Shown here: piece after piece, positions 1 to 6,845 of the stretch
How the letters are laid out: each line of letters opens with the position of its first letter
Position numbering within the stretch: the stretch's first letter is position 1
From: Paenibacillus sp.
GTDB taxonomy: Bacteria > Bacillota > Bacilli > Paenibacillales > Paenibacillaceae
Direction: 5' to 3'
DNA length: 7,202 nucleotides
Assembly (NCBI GenBank): GCA_029256665.1
Contig: JAQSXN010000191.1
Location: 1-7,202 of the forward strand
Position numbers and translations under genes: made by a program
Notes under the pieces: generated by a model
Seen by the model: the letters and a program-made list of their open reading frames with translations, nothing else
Told to the model about the DNA's origin: nothing
Database searches by the model: none

Positions 1-651
1 ATGATGAAGGCGCTCGGGGCGGAGGTGATTCTGGTCGATCAAGCTCCGGGTTCGAAGGAAGGACAAGTATCCGGAGATGATCTCCGGTTGGTCGAGATGA
101 CGACCAAGCAACTGACGGAAGAGAGGAGCGCGTTCCGGGCCGATCAATTCCATCGTTTGGGAAGCGTGAACGCGCATCAGTATGGCACTGCGCGGGAGGC
201 GTGGGAGCAAACGGATGGGAAAATCGATGTTTTTGTCGATTTTGTCGGCAGCGGAGGCACGTTTGCGGGTTGTTCGCGTGCTTTGAAAGGTTTTAATCCC
301 GATATACGCTGCTATTTGGCTGAGCCCCATACAGCCCCGTATCTCTCGGGACTGGAGGTGTCGAATCCGAGCCATCGCTTGCAGGGGGGCGGCTACAATA
401 TGGAACTTCCGTTTTTGACCGATCGGTCGATCGTCGAGGACTATATTCAGGTGACGGACGAAGAGGCGATCCGAGCCGCGCGCGATTTGGCCGCAGTGGA
501 GGGGATATTCGCGGGCTTCTCCTCGGGCGCCAACGTTGCCGCCGCGCTTCGGTTATTGAAAGACCGGGAGCGTGGGGCTAATATTCTGATCACGATCAAC
601 GATTCGGGGCTAAAATACTTGTCGACGGATCTGTTCGAAGCCGAACCTTAA
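1..651 (+). CDS. PLP-dependent cysteine synthase family enzyme, C-terminal part (5' end outside window)
   Basis: This frame is open from the first base and ends at TAA 649-651, giving 216 residues. The N-terminal third, including the lysine that binds pyridoxal phosphate, lies upstream, so the ATG at base 1 is probably an internal methionine: it falls where the family has its 'K..GAE' segment. Visible family marks are a glycine-rich phosphate-binding loop GSGGTFAG (residues 83-90), QGGGYN (128-133) where cysteine synthases have QG-G-G, and GIFAGFSSGANVAAAL (168-183), the conserved C-terminal cofactor-site region with its SSG. The protein ends with DSGLKYLSTD (201-210), the usual tail of the fold. 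The family (fold-type II: cysteine synthase, cystathionine beta-synthase and relatives) carries out beta-replacement or elimination on serine-like substrates in the cytoplasm. The exact substrate is not determined here; the loop differs from the usual GTGGT of CysK. It looks functionally unrelated to the downstream sugar operon, and a hairpin follows it. Confidence 0.88.
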   Translation: MMKALGAEVILVDQAPGSKEGQVSGDDLRLVEMTTKQLTEERSAFRADQFHRLGSVNAHQYGTAREAWEQTDGKIDVFVDFVGSGGTFAGCSRALKGFNPDIRCYLAEPHTAPYLSGLEVSNPSHRLQGGGYNMELPFLTDRSIVEDYIQVTDEEAIRAARDLAAVEGIFAGFSSGANVAAALRLLKDRERGANILITINDSGLKYLSTDLFEAEP

Positions 652-659
652 GCCAAAAG

Positions 660-680
660 CTTGCTATTCGGAATAACAAG
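660..680. repeat. Near-perfect 21-bp palindrome downstream of the PLP enzyme gene
   Basis: The arms CTTGCTATTC (660-669) and GAATAACAAG (671-680) are reverse complements at 9 of 10 positions around a single central G. It begins 8 bases after the stop codon at 651. The one-base centre favours a protein-binding dyad over a tight RNA hairpin, but an RNA stem with a few opened central pairs would also form. Its function is not known. Confidence 0.5.
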
Positions 681-689
681 GTACCGGTC

Positions 690-713
690 GGAGCCGCTTC
701 CCGCGGCTTCTTG
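690..713 (+). terminator. Probable terminator hairpin of the PLP enzyme gene
   Basis: AGCCGC (692-697) pairs with GCGGCT (703-708) around the loop TTCCC. The stem extends outward through a G-U pair (691/709) and a G-C pair (690/710) to 8 bp. The following bases, TTCTTGGCGTTTC, are only moderately T-rich, so termination may be partial. The position, about 40 bases after the stop codon and before the next candidate promoter, fits the end of the upstream transcript. Confidence 0.5.
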
Positions 714-750
714 GCGTTTCGAAAAACTTCCGATTTACAGTTATATGACA

Positions 751-779
751 TTGTCTTTATCGAAAGAAGCCGCTACCAT
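751..779 (+). promoter_or_regulatory. Candidate sigma-A promoter of the AraC-type regulator gene
   Basis: TTGTCT (751-756, 4 of 6 to the -35 consensus) is separated by exactly 17 bases from TACCAT (774-779, 4 of 6 to the -10 consensus). The predicted start near 786 would leave a leader of about 50 bases before the ATG at 839. A rival is TTTACA (734-739) with TATCGA (758-763) at an 18-base spacing. Both are weak matches, so this is only a candidate. Confidence 0.3.
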
Positions 780-821
780 AGAGATATAAACCAGTACCGA
801 TGCGGAAGCCGCCATTCGGAC

Positions 822-830
822 AGAAGGACA
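822..830 (+). promoter_or_regulatory. Ribosome binding site that decides the regulator's start
   Basis: AGAAGGACA contains AAGGA (824-828). Lined up with AAGGAGG, it leaves 8 bases before ATG 839 but only 2 before ATG 833. No Shine-Dalgarno sequence precedes the earlier in-frame ATG at 800. ATG 839 is therefore the best-placed start. Confidence 0.55.
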
Positions 831-838
831 AGATGCGC

Positions 839-3058
839 ATGAACAAGTTTAATCCGTTGCGTTACTATCGATTAAAATCCGGTTCGCTTTTCCTTCGTTT
901 GGTCGCGGGTTTCCTGTGCATCATCGTGCTGCTCGCGTCGCTGACGACGTACGCCGTCTCCGAGTCCCAGAAAAACGTCAGGCAGGAGATCGTGAAGTAT
1001 AATACGCTCATGCTTCGCAATACGATGGAGAACTACGAGAATCACTTCGACATCATTAAGTCGCAGATGTATCTGTTCTATTACACGGAACGGGTGCAGC
1101 AGCTGCAAAGAGAGGCCAATTACCCCGCTTTTCCCGCTATTATCGGCGATATTCTCGCTTGGGTATCCGACCCCAATCTGTTTATCGACAATATCGTATT
1201 CTACTCCAGGGAGCATCAGTTCGTGATTGAGAAAGGAACAAGCACGAAGCCCGACACGATGTTCAATTACTTTTTGACAAGCGGACGCTATTCCAAGGCA
1301 TTCTGGGATAGACAGTTCGACGAATCATACACCAACCGAATATTCCCCGCGGACACGTTCCATATGAGCGTCTATCAAGGACGCCAAGATACCGTTGGCG
1401 AATACATCCCAATCGTATTCAAGCGAGCAGGCGAACAGGACTTTTATATGGTCGTTTTCCTCAATGCCAAGAAGATGTACGCGGCGTTCCACCAGACGTC
1501 GACCGACGACCTTGTCGTCTACACCCCGCAGGGGGAAATGCTATATAACCGGGCTGCGGCTTCGTCCTACCCGTCGGTCGCCGAGCTGCGCAAGGACGGG
1601 GCGAAGGCGATCATAGAGGACGGGCAATATCATTTCCAAATGCGCGCGAACGAAAGCGGCATGACCTATCTGCACCGGCTGCCGGCGGCTGAGCTCGCTT
1701 CGCAGGCGAGGATGAACGCCACGATGATCGTCGTCATCTTGGCGGTTCTTGCGCTCAGCGTGCTGATTTCCTTCTTGCTTGCCGCCAAGATCAATAATCC
1801 GTTCCGTCGGCTCGTCGATTCGATCCGCGGAGCCGGGGATGCGGAGCTTTACCGCTCCAGCATTCAGGAGTTCGATATGATCGGCAATCAGCTCCGCGAT
1901 AAGCGGCGGCTGACGCGGCAGTGGGCGTTCATCAACCATTTGAAGGATATCAGGAATAACGAACATGATTTGGCCAAGCTCGATTTTCAAGGAAAGCCTT
2001 ATGTGTTCGTCCTGTTTCACGTCATCGAAAGACCAAGAGCGGCATGGCCGCAGGGAACCTTCCAGAGCTGGCTCTATTATATGAAAGTCTTTATCGAAGA
2101 CAAACTCAATCGGACGTTGGAGGGCGCCATTACGTTCCAGATCGAGTATAACCAAATTCTGAGCATGGTGTTCATCGACGATGACTTGGCGCTGCGGCAT
2201 TTGCTGAACGACATCAAGAGCGTGCTCGACCACGACCGCGACAGCGGCGCTATTACGATCGCGGTGACCTCCGTCTATGAGCGCTCCGATCAGTTTAGCG
2301 AAGCGTACAAGGAAGTACAAGAGCTGAGCCTTCAGCGGAGATTGACGGACGAAACCCAGATCGTCGTCGCTTCGCGGCCCGACGGAACGGTTACCGTCGC
2401 GTTTCCGAAGGAGCAGCTTGTCCAGTTCCGCGCGAATCTACGGGAAGGAAACGCCGAGGTGCTCAAGGGATTGCTGGAGCGGCTCTTCGCGGACTTCCAG
2501 GACAAGGACGTTCCGGCGGCGGCTTGGTTCCGATTCGCCGAATCGACGGCCGACCAGATGAAGAATACCGTCGCGGAGATCGCCGGGCAAGCCGGACTGA
2601 ACGCCCTGCCGGACAAGCATGAGGAGCTGATCGCGAGCTGCGTGACGGTCGCGGAGCTGAAAGCGCTGCTTCTCGAATGGACGGCGCGGTTCGCGGACGC
2701 GGTCCGAGCGAAGTCCGGGCCGCCGAAGGATGCCATTGCCGCCTTCGTTCTGGACTACGTCAACGACCATCTGGCGGACGAAATTTATCTGGACGCGTTG
2801 GCCGAGAAGCTGAATCTGAGCAGCGGCTATTTGTCCACTTACTTTAAGGAGAAGACGGGCTCGAATTTCGTGGAGTACGTCAACGAGACGCGGATCCGCA
2901 AGGCATCCGAGCTTCTGCTGAACACGAGGTCGAAGATTCAGGAGGTGGCCGAAGCGGTAGGCTACCGGAACATTACGTCCTTTAACCGGATGTTCAAGAA
3001 ATACACGGGACTGAGTCCCAGCGAATACCGCAAGAGCGAGCATAACCGTCCGAATTGA
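839..3058 (+). CDS. Membrane-anchored AraC-family transcriptional regulator (one-component sensor)
   Basis: Counted from ATG 839 (739 residues), the protein begins MNKFNPLRYYRL. It has a first membrane segment at about 18-40 (LVAGFLCIIVLLASLTTYAV) and an extracytoplasmic region of about 250 residues, probably a Cache-like sensor. A second membrane segment follows at about 293-316. A cytoplasmic linker of about 310 residues may include a degenerate GGDEF-like region, as in relatives, but this is unsure. The last 100 residues form an AraC DNA-binding domain with two helix-turn-helix units. The first runs from IYLDALAEKLNLSSGYLS to YFKEKTG (about 649-674). The second runs from IQEVAEAVGYRNITSFNRMF to TGLSPSEYR (about 700-731). 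Proteins of this build are common in Paenibacillus beside LplABC-like sugar transporters. They combine sensor and DNA-binding domain, so no separate kinase is needed. It most likely activates the operon starting at 3313. The extracellular ligand is unknown. In-frame ATGs at 800 and 833 are alternative starts. Confidence 0.9.
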   Translation: MNKFNPLRYYRLKSGSLFLRLVAGFLCIIVLLASLTTYAVSESQKNVRQEIVKYNTLMLRNTMENYENHFDIIKSQMYLFYYTERVQQLQREANYPAFPAIIGDILAWVSDPNLFIDNIVFYSREHQFVIEKGTSTKPDTMFNYFLTSGRYSKAFWDRQFDESYTNRIFPADTFHMSVYQGRQDTVGEYIPIVFKRAGEQDFYMVVFLNAKKMYAAFHQTSTDDLVVYTPQGEMLYNRAAASSYPSVAELRKDGAKAIIEDGQYHFQMRANESGMTYLHRLPAAELASQARMNATMIVVILAVLALSVLISFLLAAKINNPFRRLVDSIRGAGDAELYRSSIQEFDMIGNQLRDKRRLTRQWAFINHLKDIRNNEHDLAKLDFQGKPYVFVLFHVIERPRAAWPQGTFQSWLYYMKVFIEDKLNRTLEGAITFQIEYNQILSMVFIDDDLALRHLLNDIKSVLDHDRDSGAITIAVTSVYERSDQFSEAYKEVQELSLQRRLTDETQIVVASRPDGTVTVAFPKEQLVQFRANLREGNAEVLKGLLERLFADFQDKDVPAAAWFRFAESTADQMKNTVAEIAGQAGLNALPDKHEELIASCVTVAELKALLLEWTARFADAVRAKSGPPKDAIAAFVLDYVNDHLADEIYLDALAEKLNLSSGYLSTYFKEKTGSNFVEYVNETRIRKASELLLNTRSKIQEVAEAVGYRNITSFNRMFKKYTGLSPSEYRKSEHNRPN

Positions 3059-3061
3059 AGG

Positions 3062-3110
3062 CGGCGCCGGGAGGCTGGGCTACTAAGCCCTGTCACGGCG
3101 TCGTTTTCCT
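3062..3110 (+). terminator. Intrinsic terminator after the regulator gene
   Basis: CGGCGCCG (3062-3069) pairs with CGGCGTCG (3096-3103), 8 bp including one G-U. Inside it a second stem, GGGCT (3077-3081) with AGCCC (3086-3090), closes the loop ACTA. The outer stem is followed directly by TTTT and then CCTCATTT. It starts 4 bases after the stop codon, so the regulator is probably transcribed apart from the transporter operon. Confidence 0.7.
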
Positions 3111-3123
3111 CATTTCAGGACAA

Positions 3124-3186
3124 GTAAAGTTGGCTTTTTTACGGAAATCTATACGTTTTTTTAACTATTCGAGATACCGTAAAGTT
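3124..3186 (+). promoter_or_regulatory. Direct repeat GTAAAGTT, candidate regulator binding sites
   Basis: The octamer GTAAAGTT occurs exactly at 3124-3131 and 3179-3186, 55 bases apart (about five helical turns), in the AT-rich stretch ahead of the solute-binding protein gene. AraC-family activators usually bind direct repeats upstream of the -35 box. The repeat could also arise by chance in 250 bases, so the assignment is an inference. Confidence 0.3.
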
Positions 3187-3204
3187 TCCTCCGCAACCGC
3201 TTAT

Positions 3205-3233
3205 TTACCGAGCCCCATGCCGGGGCCTACAGT
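3205..3233 (+). promoter_or_regulatory. Candidate promoter of the transporter operon
   Basis: TTTACC (3205-3210) and TACAGT (3228-3233) each match 4 of 6 consensus bases with a 17-base spacer. The spacer contains an inverted repeat, GCCCC (3212-3216) and GGGGC (3222-3226). The predicted start near 3240 would leave a leader of about 70 bases. A weak promoter of this kind fits an activator-dependent operon. No better sigma-A match was seen between 3110 and 3300. Confidence 0.3.
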
Positions 3234-3312
3234 GTGAGTAAGTGATATCGGCAACACGGATACCTACGCCGGTTTCATTTCATCCTACTATAAAAAGGAC
3301 GGGGAAGCAGAA

Positions 3313-4848
3313 ATGAAGAGACAAAAGTTCACCTTGCTCTCGATGGTCGCGCTCTCATTAGTAATCGGCGCATGCAGCGGCAACAACGGGGGCAATAACA
3401 CGCCGCCGAGCGGATCGGCAAACGCCGAAAGCACGGCGCCGGCGGCGACCGATGCGCCTCAAGCGGAAGCGGCTACGATCCGCATCCTGACGGAGAACAA
3501 CACCGCATGGCCGCCGAAAGCGGACTGGGGCGTATGGAAATGGGTGAAAGAAGAAACGAACATTACCGTCGAGCAAGAGCTTGCCACAGGCCCGGAATCG
3601 CTGGCACTCGCCGTATCCTCCGGCGACATGCCCGACATCCTGTCCGTGTTCCCTGGCGATGTTCAGAAGTTCGGACCGCAAGGCGCCTTTATCGACCTCT
3701 CCAAGCACTTGGACAAAATGCCTAACGTAGCGGCTTATCTGGACGCCAAGCCGGAAGTGAAAGAGCGCATGGTTTCTCCGAACGGCGAAATGTTCAGCAT
3801 CATCAACGACGGCGCGGGTGATGGCAGCCAGATGGTCTGGTTCTATCGCGAAGACGTCTTCAAAGAGCACAATCTCACCCCTCCGACGACCTGGGAAGAG
3901 CTTTACAACGTGTCCAAGCAGCTGAAAGAGCTGTATCCGGACAGCTACCCGTTCATGTTCCGCCATGGACTCAGCACGCTTAATACGTTCGGACCTTCGT
4001 TCGGCTTCTATCCGGAGTTCTTCCAGGACCCGGCCGACCCAACTAAGATCGTGTACGGCCTGCAGAACCCTAACGCCAAGACGATGGTGGAATGGCTGAA
4101 CAGATTCCTGAAGGACGGTCTTATGCCGCCGGATTGGTTGACGATGGACTACAAAGCTTGGACGCAATTCATGGCGACCAACAAATCGTTTATTACGACT
4201 CAATTCATCGGCCAAATCGAAATCATGAACGGCCAGCTGCCGGAAGGAAACCTCGAGTTCATGGTTCCGCCGATCGGCGCCGGAGACAAGCCATACCTGC
4301 CGCGCGGCGGTGCCGAATTCTACGGTTTGGCAGTGGCTTCGACGACGAAGAACCTTGATGCTTCGCTTCGTTACCTGGACTACATCTTCTCCGAGAAGGG
4401 CAAGGACATCCAGAGCTGGGGCAAGGAAGGCGAGACGTACACGATCGTGGACGGCAAACGCAAATTTAACGACAATTACAAAGAACCAAACGACTTGCGC
4501 ATCGTGTCCGGCATTCAAACGGCGGCTACTTACGGCTGGTTCGACTTCGAAGCATGGCTTGCCCTCGTTAAGGAAGAAGAGCAGGCGGCTTACGTGGAAG
4601 CGCCGAAGTATCGTTTCCCTGTCGCCCAAGTGCTTCCTGTGCTGACAGCCGACGAGGCGTCATCCATCACGACGTCCAACGACCAAATCTGGAAGTTCTG
4701 GACGGGCGAGGTGACCAAGTTCATCTTCGGCGACCGTCCGCTTACCGAGTGGGATGCTTTCTTGAAGGAGCTTGAGAGCCACGATCTGGAGAAAATTCGC
4801 TCGGTTTACCAAACGGCGCTCGATCGCCAAATCGCCAACACCAAGTAA
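3313..4848 (+). CDS. Carbohydrate ABC transporter solute-binding lipoprotein (LplA-like, family 1)
   Basis: The 511-residue precursor has a typical lipoprotein signal: a positively charged start MKRQK, a hydrophobic core, and the lipobox IGAC with the acylated cysteine at residue 21. An Asn/Gly/Ser/Ala-rich flexible linker (about 22-52) tethers the domain to the outer face of the membrane. The binding domain runs from about residue 54 (ATIRILTENN) to the end. Its length is typical of the roughly 500-residue LplA/YtcQ-type proteins paired with CUT1 permeases. Aromatic residues such as the WKWVKEE segment (about 76-82) and several Trp/Tyr clusters fit a sugar-binding cleft. It captures the substrate outside the cell and delivers it to the permeases encoded next. 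The sugar cannot be read from the sequence. The start at 3313 is preceded by the G-rich site GGACGGGGAAG (3297-3307). A strong stem-loop follows the stop codon. Confidence 0.92.
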   Translation: MKRQKFTLLSMVALSLVIGACSGNNGGNNTPPSGSANAESTAPAATDAPQAEAATIRILTENNTAWPPKADWGVWKWVKEETNITVEQELATGPESLALAVSSGDMPDILSVFPGDVQKFGPQGAFIDLSKHLDKMPNVAAYLDAKPEVKERMVSPNGEMFSIINDGAGDGSQMVWFYREDVFKEHNLTPPTTWEELYNVSKQLKELYPDSYPFMFRHGLSTLNTFGPSFGFYPEFFQDPADPTKIVYGLQNPNAKTMVEWLNRFLKDGLMPPDWLTMDYKAWTQFMATNKSFITTQFIGQIEIMNGQLPEGNLEFMVPPIGAGDKPYLPRGGAEFYGLAVASTTKNLDASLRYLDYIFSEKGKDIQSWGKEGETYTIVDGKRKFNDNYKEPNDLRIVSGIQTAATYGWFDFEAWLALVKEEEQAAYVEAPKYRFPVAQVLPVLTADEASSITTSNDQIWKFWTGEVTKFIFGDRPLTEWDAFLKELESHDLEKIRSVYQTALDRQIANTK

Positions 4849-4854
4849 TGGGCT

Positions 4855-4891
4855 GCGGGGCCGCACGCAAAGCAAGCGCGTGGGGTCCCGC
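4855..4891 (+). other. Strong intercistronic stem-loop between binding-protein and permease genes
   Basis: GCGGGGCC, G, CACGC (4855-4868) pairs with GCGTG, G, GGTCCCGC (4878-4891). That gives 13 base pairs, one of them G-U, with a single G-G mismatch and a 9-base loop AAAGCAAGC. It starts 7 bases after the binding-protein stop codon and no T-tract follows. It therefore looks like a 3' mRNA-stabilising or partly terminating element that would raise binding-protein expression over the permeases. That role is inferred from similar positions in other ABC operons. Confidence 0.6.
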
Positions 4892-4936
4892 GCTACCTAT
4901 TCGGGCCACTTCAGACTTCAGGAGGAATAAGCAGCC

Positions 4937-5920
4937 ATGAAAATAAAATCGGTCTTCTCCCGGAACAGGCAAGACCGGGCAGACACGCTGCATCCGGGAA
5001 GAGCAGCCATCAATAAATCGTCGATCCTGCACCGGATCAAGCGAGACCGGGTGTACTTGCTGCTGCTCGTCCCTGTCCTGCTTCACTATATTTTGTTCAG
5101 GTATGTGCCGATGTTCGGCATCATCGTTTCCTTCAAGGATTACAATCTGTTCAAAGGGTTGTGGGAAAGCGATTGGGTCGGACTGAAGCATTACCGGGTA
5201 TTCATCGAGAATCCGGACGCCTGGATCATTATTCGCAACACGGTTCTGCTGGGATTCTATAAGTTCTTGTTCGGGTTTCCTGCGCCGATCATACTGGCCA
5301 TCCTGTTTCACGAGATGCGCTGGAAGAAGTACAGACGGTTCATCCAGACCCTCAGCTATATGCCTTATTTCCTTTCCACGGTCGTCGTGTCCAGCATTAT
5401 GATCATGCTGCTGTCGCCAAGCACGGGCTGGATCAATAAGGTTATACAGTCGTTCGGGTTCGAACCGATCTTCTTCCTTCAGAAGGCCGAATGGTTCCGA
5501 ACGATCTTTATCGCTTCGGATATTTGGCAGTCGGTCGGTTTCGGAACGATTATATTCCTTGCCGCGCTCTCCGCCATCGATCCCCAGCTGTACGAGGCGG
5601 CCAAGATCGACGGAGCGGGAAGATGGAAGCAGACGCTGCACGTCACGCTGCCGGGCATCATACCGGCGATCGTCATTTTGTTCATTCTGCAGATCGGCGG
5701 CATTCTGGAGGTCGGCTTCGACAAGGCGTTCCTGCTCGGCAACTCGGCGAACTTGGATACGGCGGATATCATCTCGACCTACGTGTACCGGATCGGCATA
5801 TTGGGAGGCGGCTTCAGCTACGCTTCCGCGATCGACCTTTCCATGGCCGTCATAGCGTTGATTATCGTATTCTCCGCCAATAAAGCCGCGCGCAAGGTAG
5901 GTGAAACAAGCTTATGGTAA
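4937..5920 (+). CDS. Sugar ABC transporter permease 1 (LplB-like, CUT1 family)
   Basis: The 327-residue integral membrane protein shows about six hydrophobic segments, near residues 39-56, 103-124, 141-160, 188-212, 241-258 and 298-315. The canonical EAA loop, EAAKIDGAGRW to LPG (residues 220-240), is the cytoplasmic site that contacts the ATPase in binding-protein-dependent importers. The N-terminal 35 residues are basic and cytoplasmic. RYVPMFGIIVSFKDYN (55-70) is a typical stretch of the LplB/YteP-like permeases that work with large lipoprotein binding proteins. It forms the channel as a heterodimer with the next gene's product. AGGAGG (4920-4925) lies 11 bases before the ATG, somewhat far but strong. 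The end overlaps the next gene by 7 bases, indicating translational coupling. Confidence 0.94.
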   Translation: MKIKSVFSRNRQDRADTLHPGRAAINKSSILHRIKRDRVYLLLLVPVLLHYILFRYVPMFGIIVSFKDYNLFKGLWESDWVGLKHYRVFIENPDAWIIIRNTVLLGFYKFLFGFPAPIILAILFHEMRWKKYRRFIQTLSYMPYFLSTVVVSSIMIMLLSPSTGWINKVIQSFGFEPIFFLQKAEWFRTIFIASDIWQSVGFGTIIFLAALSAIDPQLYEAAKIDGAGRWKQTLHVTLPGIIPAIVILFILQIGGILEVGFDKAFLLGNSANLDTADIISTYVYRIGILGGGFSYASAIDLSMAVIALIIVFSANKAARKVGETSLW

Positions 5921-6786
5921 ACATACGGAAAATCGGAATTTTTGACGTCATTAACTTTTTGCTGCTTGCGTTCGTGGGGTTTGTCTGCTTGTTCCCGTTC
6001 CTGCACATGGCTTCGGTTGCGTTAAGCGCGCCGGAATACGTCGTACGGAACGAAATCGGCTTCTGGCCGAAGGGATTGCAATGGGATGCCATGGCTGCCG
6101 TGTTCGAGGACGACCGCCTGTGGACCGGATACCGCAATACGATTATGTACGTCCTGCTTGGCGGCTTCATCTCCATGACTCTTACCATCATTGGCGCCTA
6201 TGCTCTGTCGAGAAGAGGACTCGTATTCGGCAAAGGGATCATGCTGATGATCGTCTTCACGATTATGTTCTTCGGCGGCATGATTCCGTTCTATCTGGTG
6301 GCGCGGTCGTACGGTCTCATAGATACGATCTGGGCGATGGTGCTTCCCAATGCCATTAATACGTACAATCTGATCGTCATGCGGACGTTCTTCCAGAACA
6401 TCCCCAAGGAAATCGAGGAGTCCGGCCGCGTCGACGGCCTGAACGATTTCAGCGTGATGACCAACATCGTCCTGCCGCTCTCCAAGCCGGTGCTGATGAC
6501 GATCGGTCTCTTCTACACGGTGGAAATTTGGAACAGCTTCTCCGGGGCGCTGTTGCTGCTTCGGGATCAGGATTTGTTCCCGCTGCAAATGGTCATTCGC
6601 AATCTCGTCGTCGTCGGCCAAGCCGGGGACGTGATGGAGGCCACGACCGGGTCGGGGCAGAAGGTCGTGCTGGAATCGCTCAAGTATGCCGTCATACTGC
6701 TGGGCTGTCTGCCCGTCATTATTCTGTACCCGTTCATTCAGAAGCACTTCGAGCAAGGAGCATTGCTGGGATCGTTGAAAGGTTAA
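5914..6786 (+). CDS. Sugar ABC transporter permease 2 (LplC/YtcP-like, CUT1 family)
   Basis: The 290-residue protein has about six membrane segments, near residues 11-33, 75-98, 109-131, 139-158, 190-212 and 258-275. The EAA loop lies at 169-188, reading ESGRVDGLNDF up to LPLSKP. It departs from the usual E-A-A and DGA residues (S, G and L at those places) while keeping the Glu, the Asp-Gly and the Leu-Pro. The C-terminus GALLGSLKG is the hallmark ending of this family. It pairs with permease 1 to form the membrane channel. The ATG lies inside the last codons of permease 1 (ATGGTAA), with AAGGTAGGTGA upstream (5894-5904) as ribosome binding site. No ATPase gene follows. As in other Bacillales CUT1 systems, a shared MsmX-like ATPase encoded elsewhere probably powers it (inference). 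Confidence 0.94.
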   Translation: MVNIRKIGIFDVINFLLLAFVGFVCLFPFLHMASVALSAPEYVVRNEIGFWPKGLQWDAMAAVFEDDRLWTGYRNTIMYVLLGGFISMTLTIIGAYALSRRGLVFGKGIMLMIVFTIMFFGGMIPFYLVARSYGLIDTIWAMVLPNAINTYNLIVMRTFFQNIPKEIEESGRVDGLNDFSVMTNIVLPLSKPVLMTIGLFYTVEIWNSFSGALLLLRDQDLFPLQMVIRNLVVVGQAGDVMEATTGSGQKVVLESLKYAVILLGCLPVIILYPFIQKHFEQGALLGSLKG

Positions 6787-6829
6787 GCAATAAGTTGAGA
6801 AACGGATCGTGAACCATCGATTTTTAGGC

Positions 6830-6836
6830 AAAGGGG
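6830..6836 (+). promoter_or_regulatory. Ribosome binding site selecting a TTG start
   Basis: AAAGGGG lies 9 bases before TTG 6846 and 18 before the in-frame ATG 6855. The frame is closed upstream by TAG at 6825-6827. Spacing therefore favours TTG 6846 as the start of the oxidoreductase gene. Confidence 0.5.
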
Positions 6837-6845
6837 CAATCATAC

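Noticed and set aside
1541..2320. 259-codon open frame on the - strand inside the regulator gene
   Set aside because: It shows no motif or credible start signal and overlaps a well-supported membrane regulator.
3192..3205. Possible CcpA (cre) site CGCAACCGCTTATT
   Set aside because: Only the core resembles a cre site and about four constrained positions mismatch, so it cannot be told from chance.
3055..3237. 60-codon open frame on the + strand after the regulator
   Set aside because: It spans the intrinsic terminator and the AT-rich control region, has no Shine-Dalgarno sequence suited to its start, and its product resembles no family.
3289..3294. TATAAA as a -10 box just before the solute-binding protein gene
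   Set aside because: No -35 match lies 16-18 bases upstream, and the start would fall inside or beyond the ribosome binding site.
3358..4629. 423-codon open frame on the - strand opposite the solute-binding protein gene
   Set aside because: It has no recognisable domain, is rich in Arg/His/Val as expected of the reverse frame of G+C-rich coding DNA, and lies opposite a clear lipoprotein gene.
4742..5641. 299-codon open frame on the - strand opposite permease 1
   Set aside because: It runs across the end of one real gene, the intercistronic stem-loop and most of another. Its composition is that of an antisense shadow and no family motif is visible.
6787..6845. Possible terminator using GATCG and ATCGATTTTT between permease 2 and the oxidoreductase gene
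   Set aside because: The pairing is only about four bases, too weak for a terminator stem despite the T run at 6821-6825.
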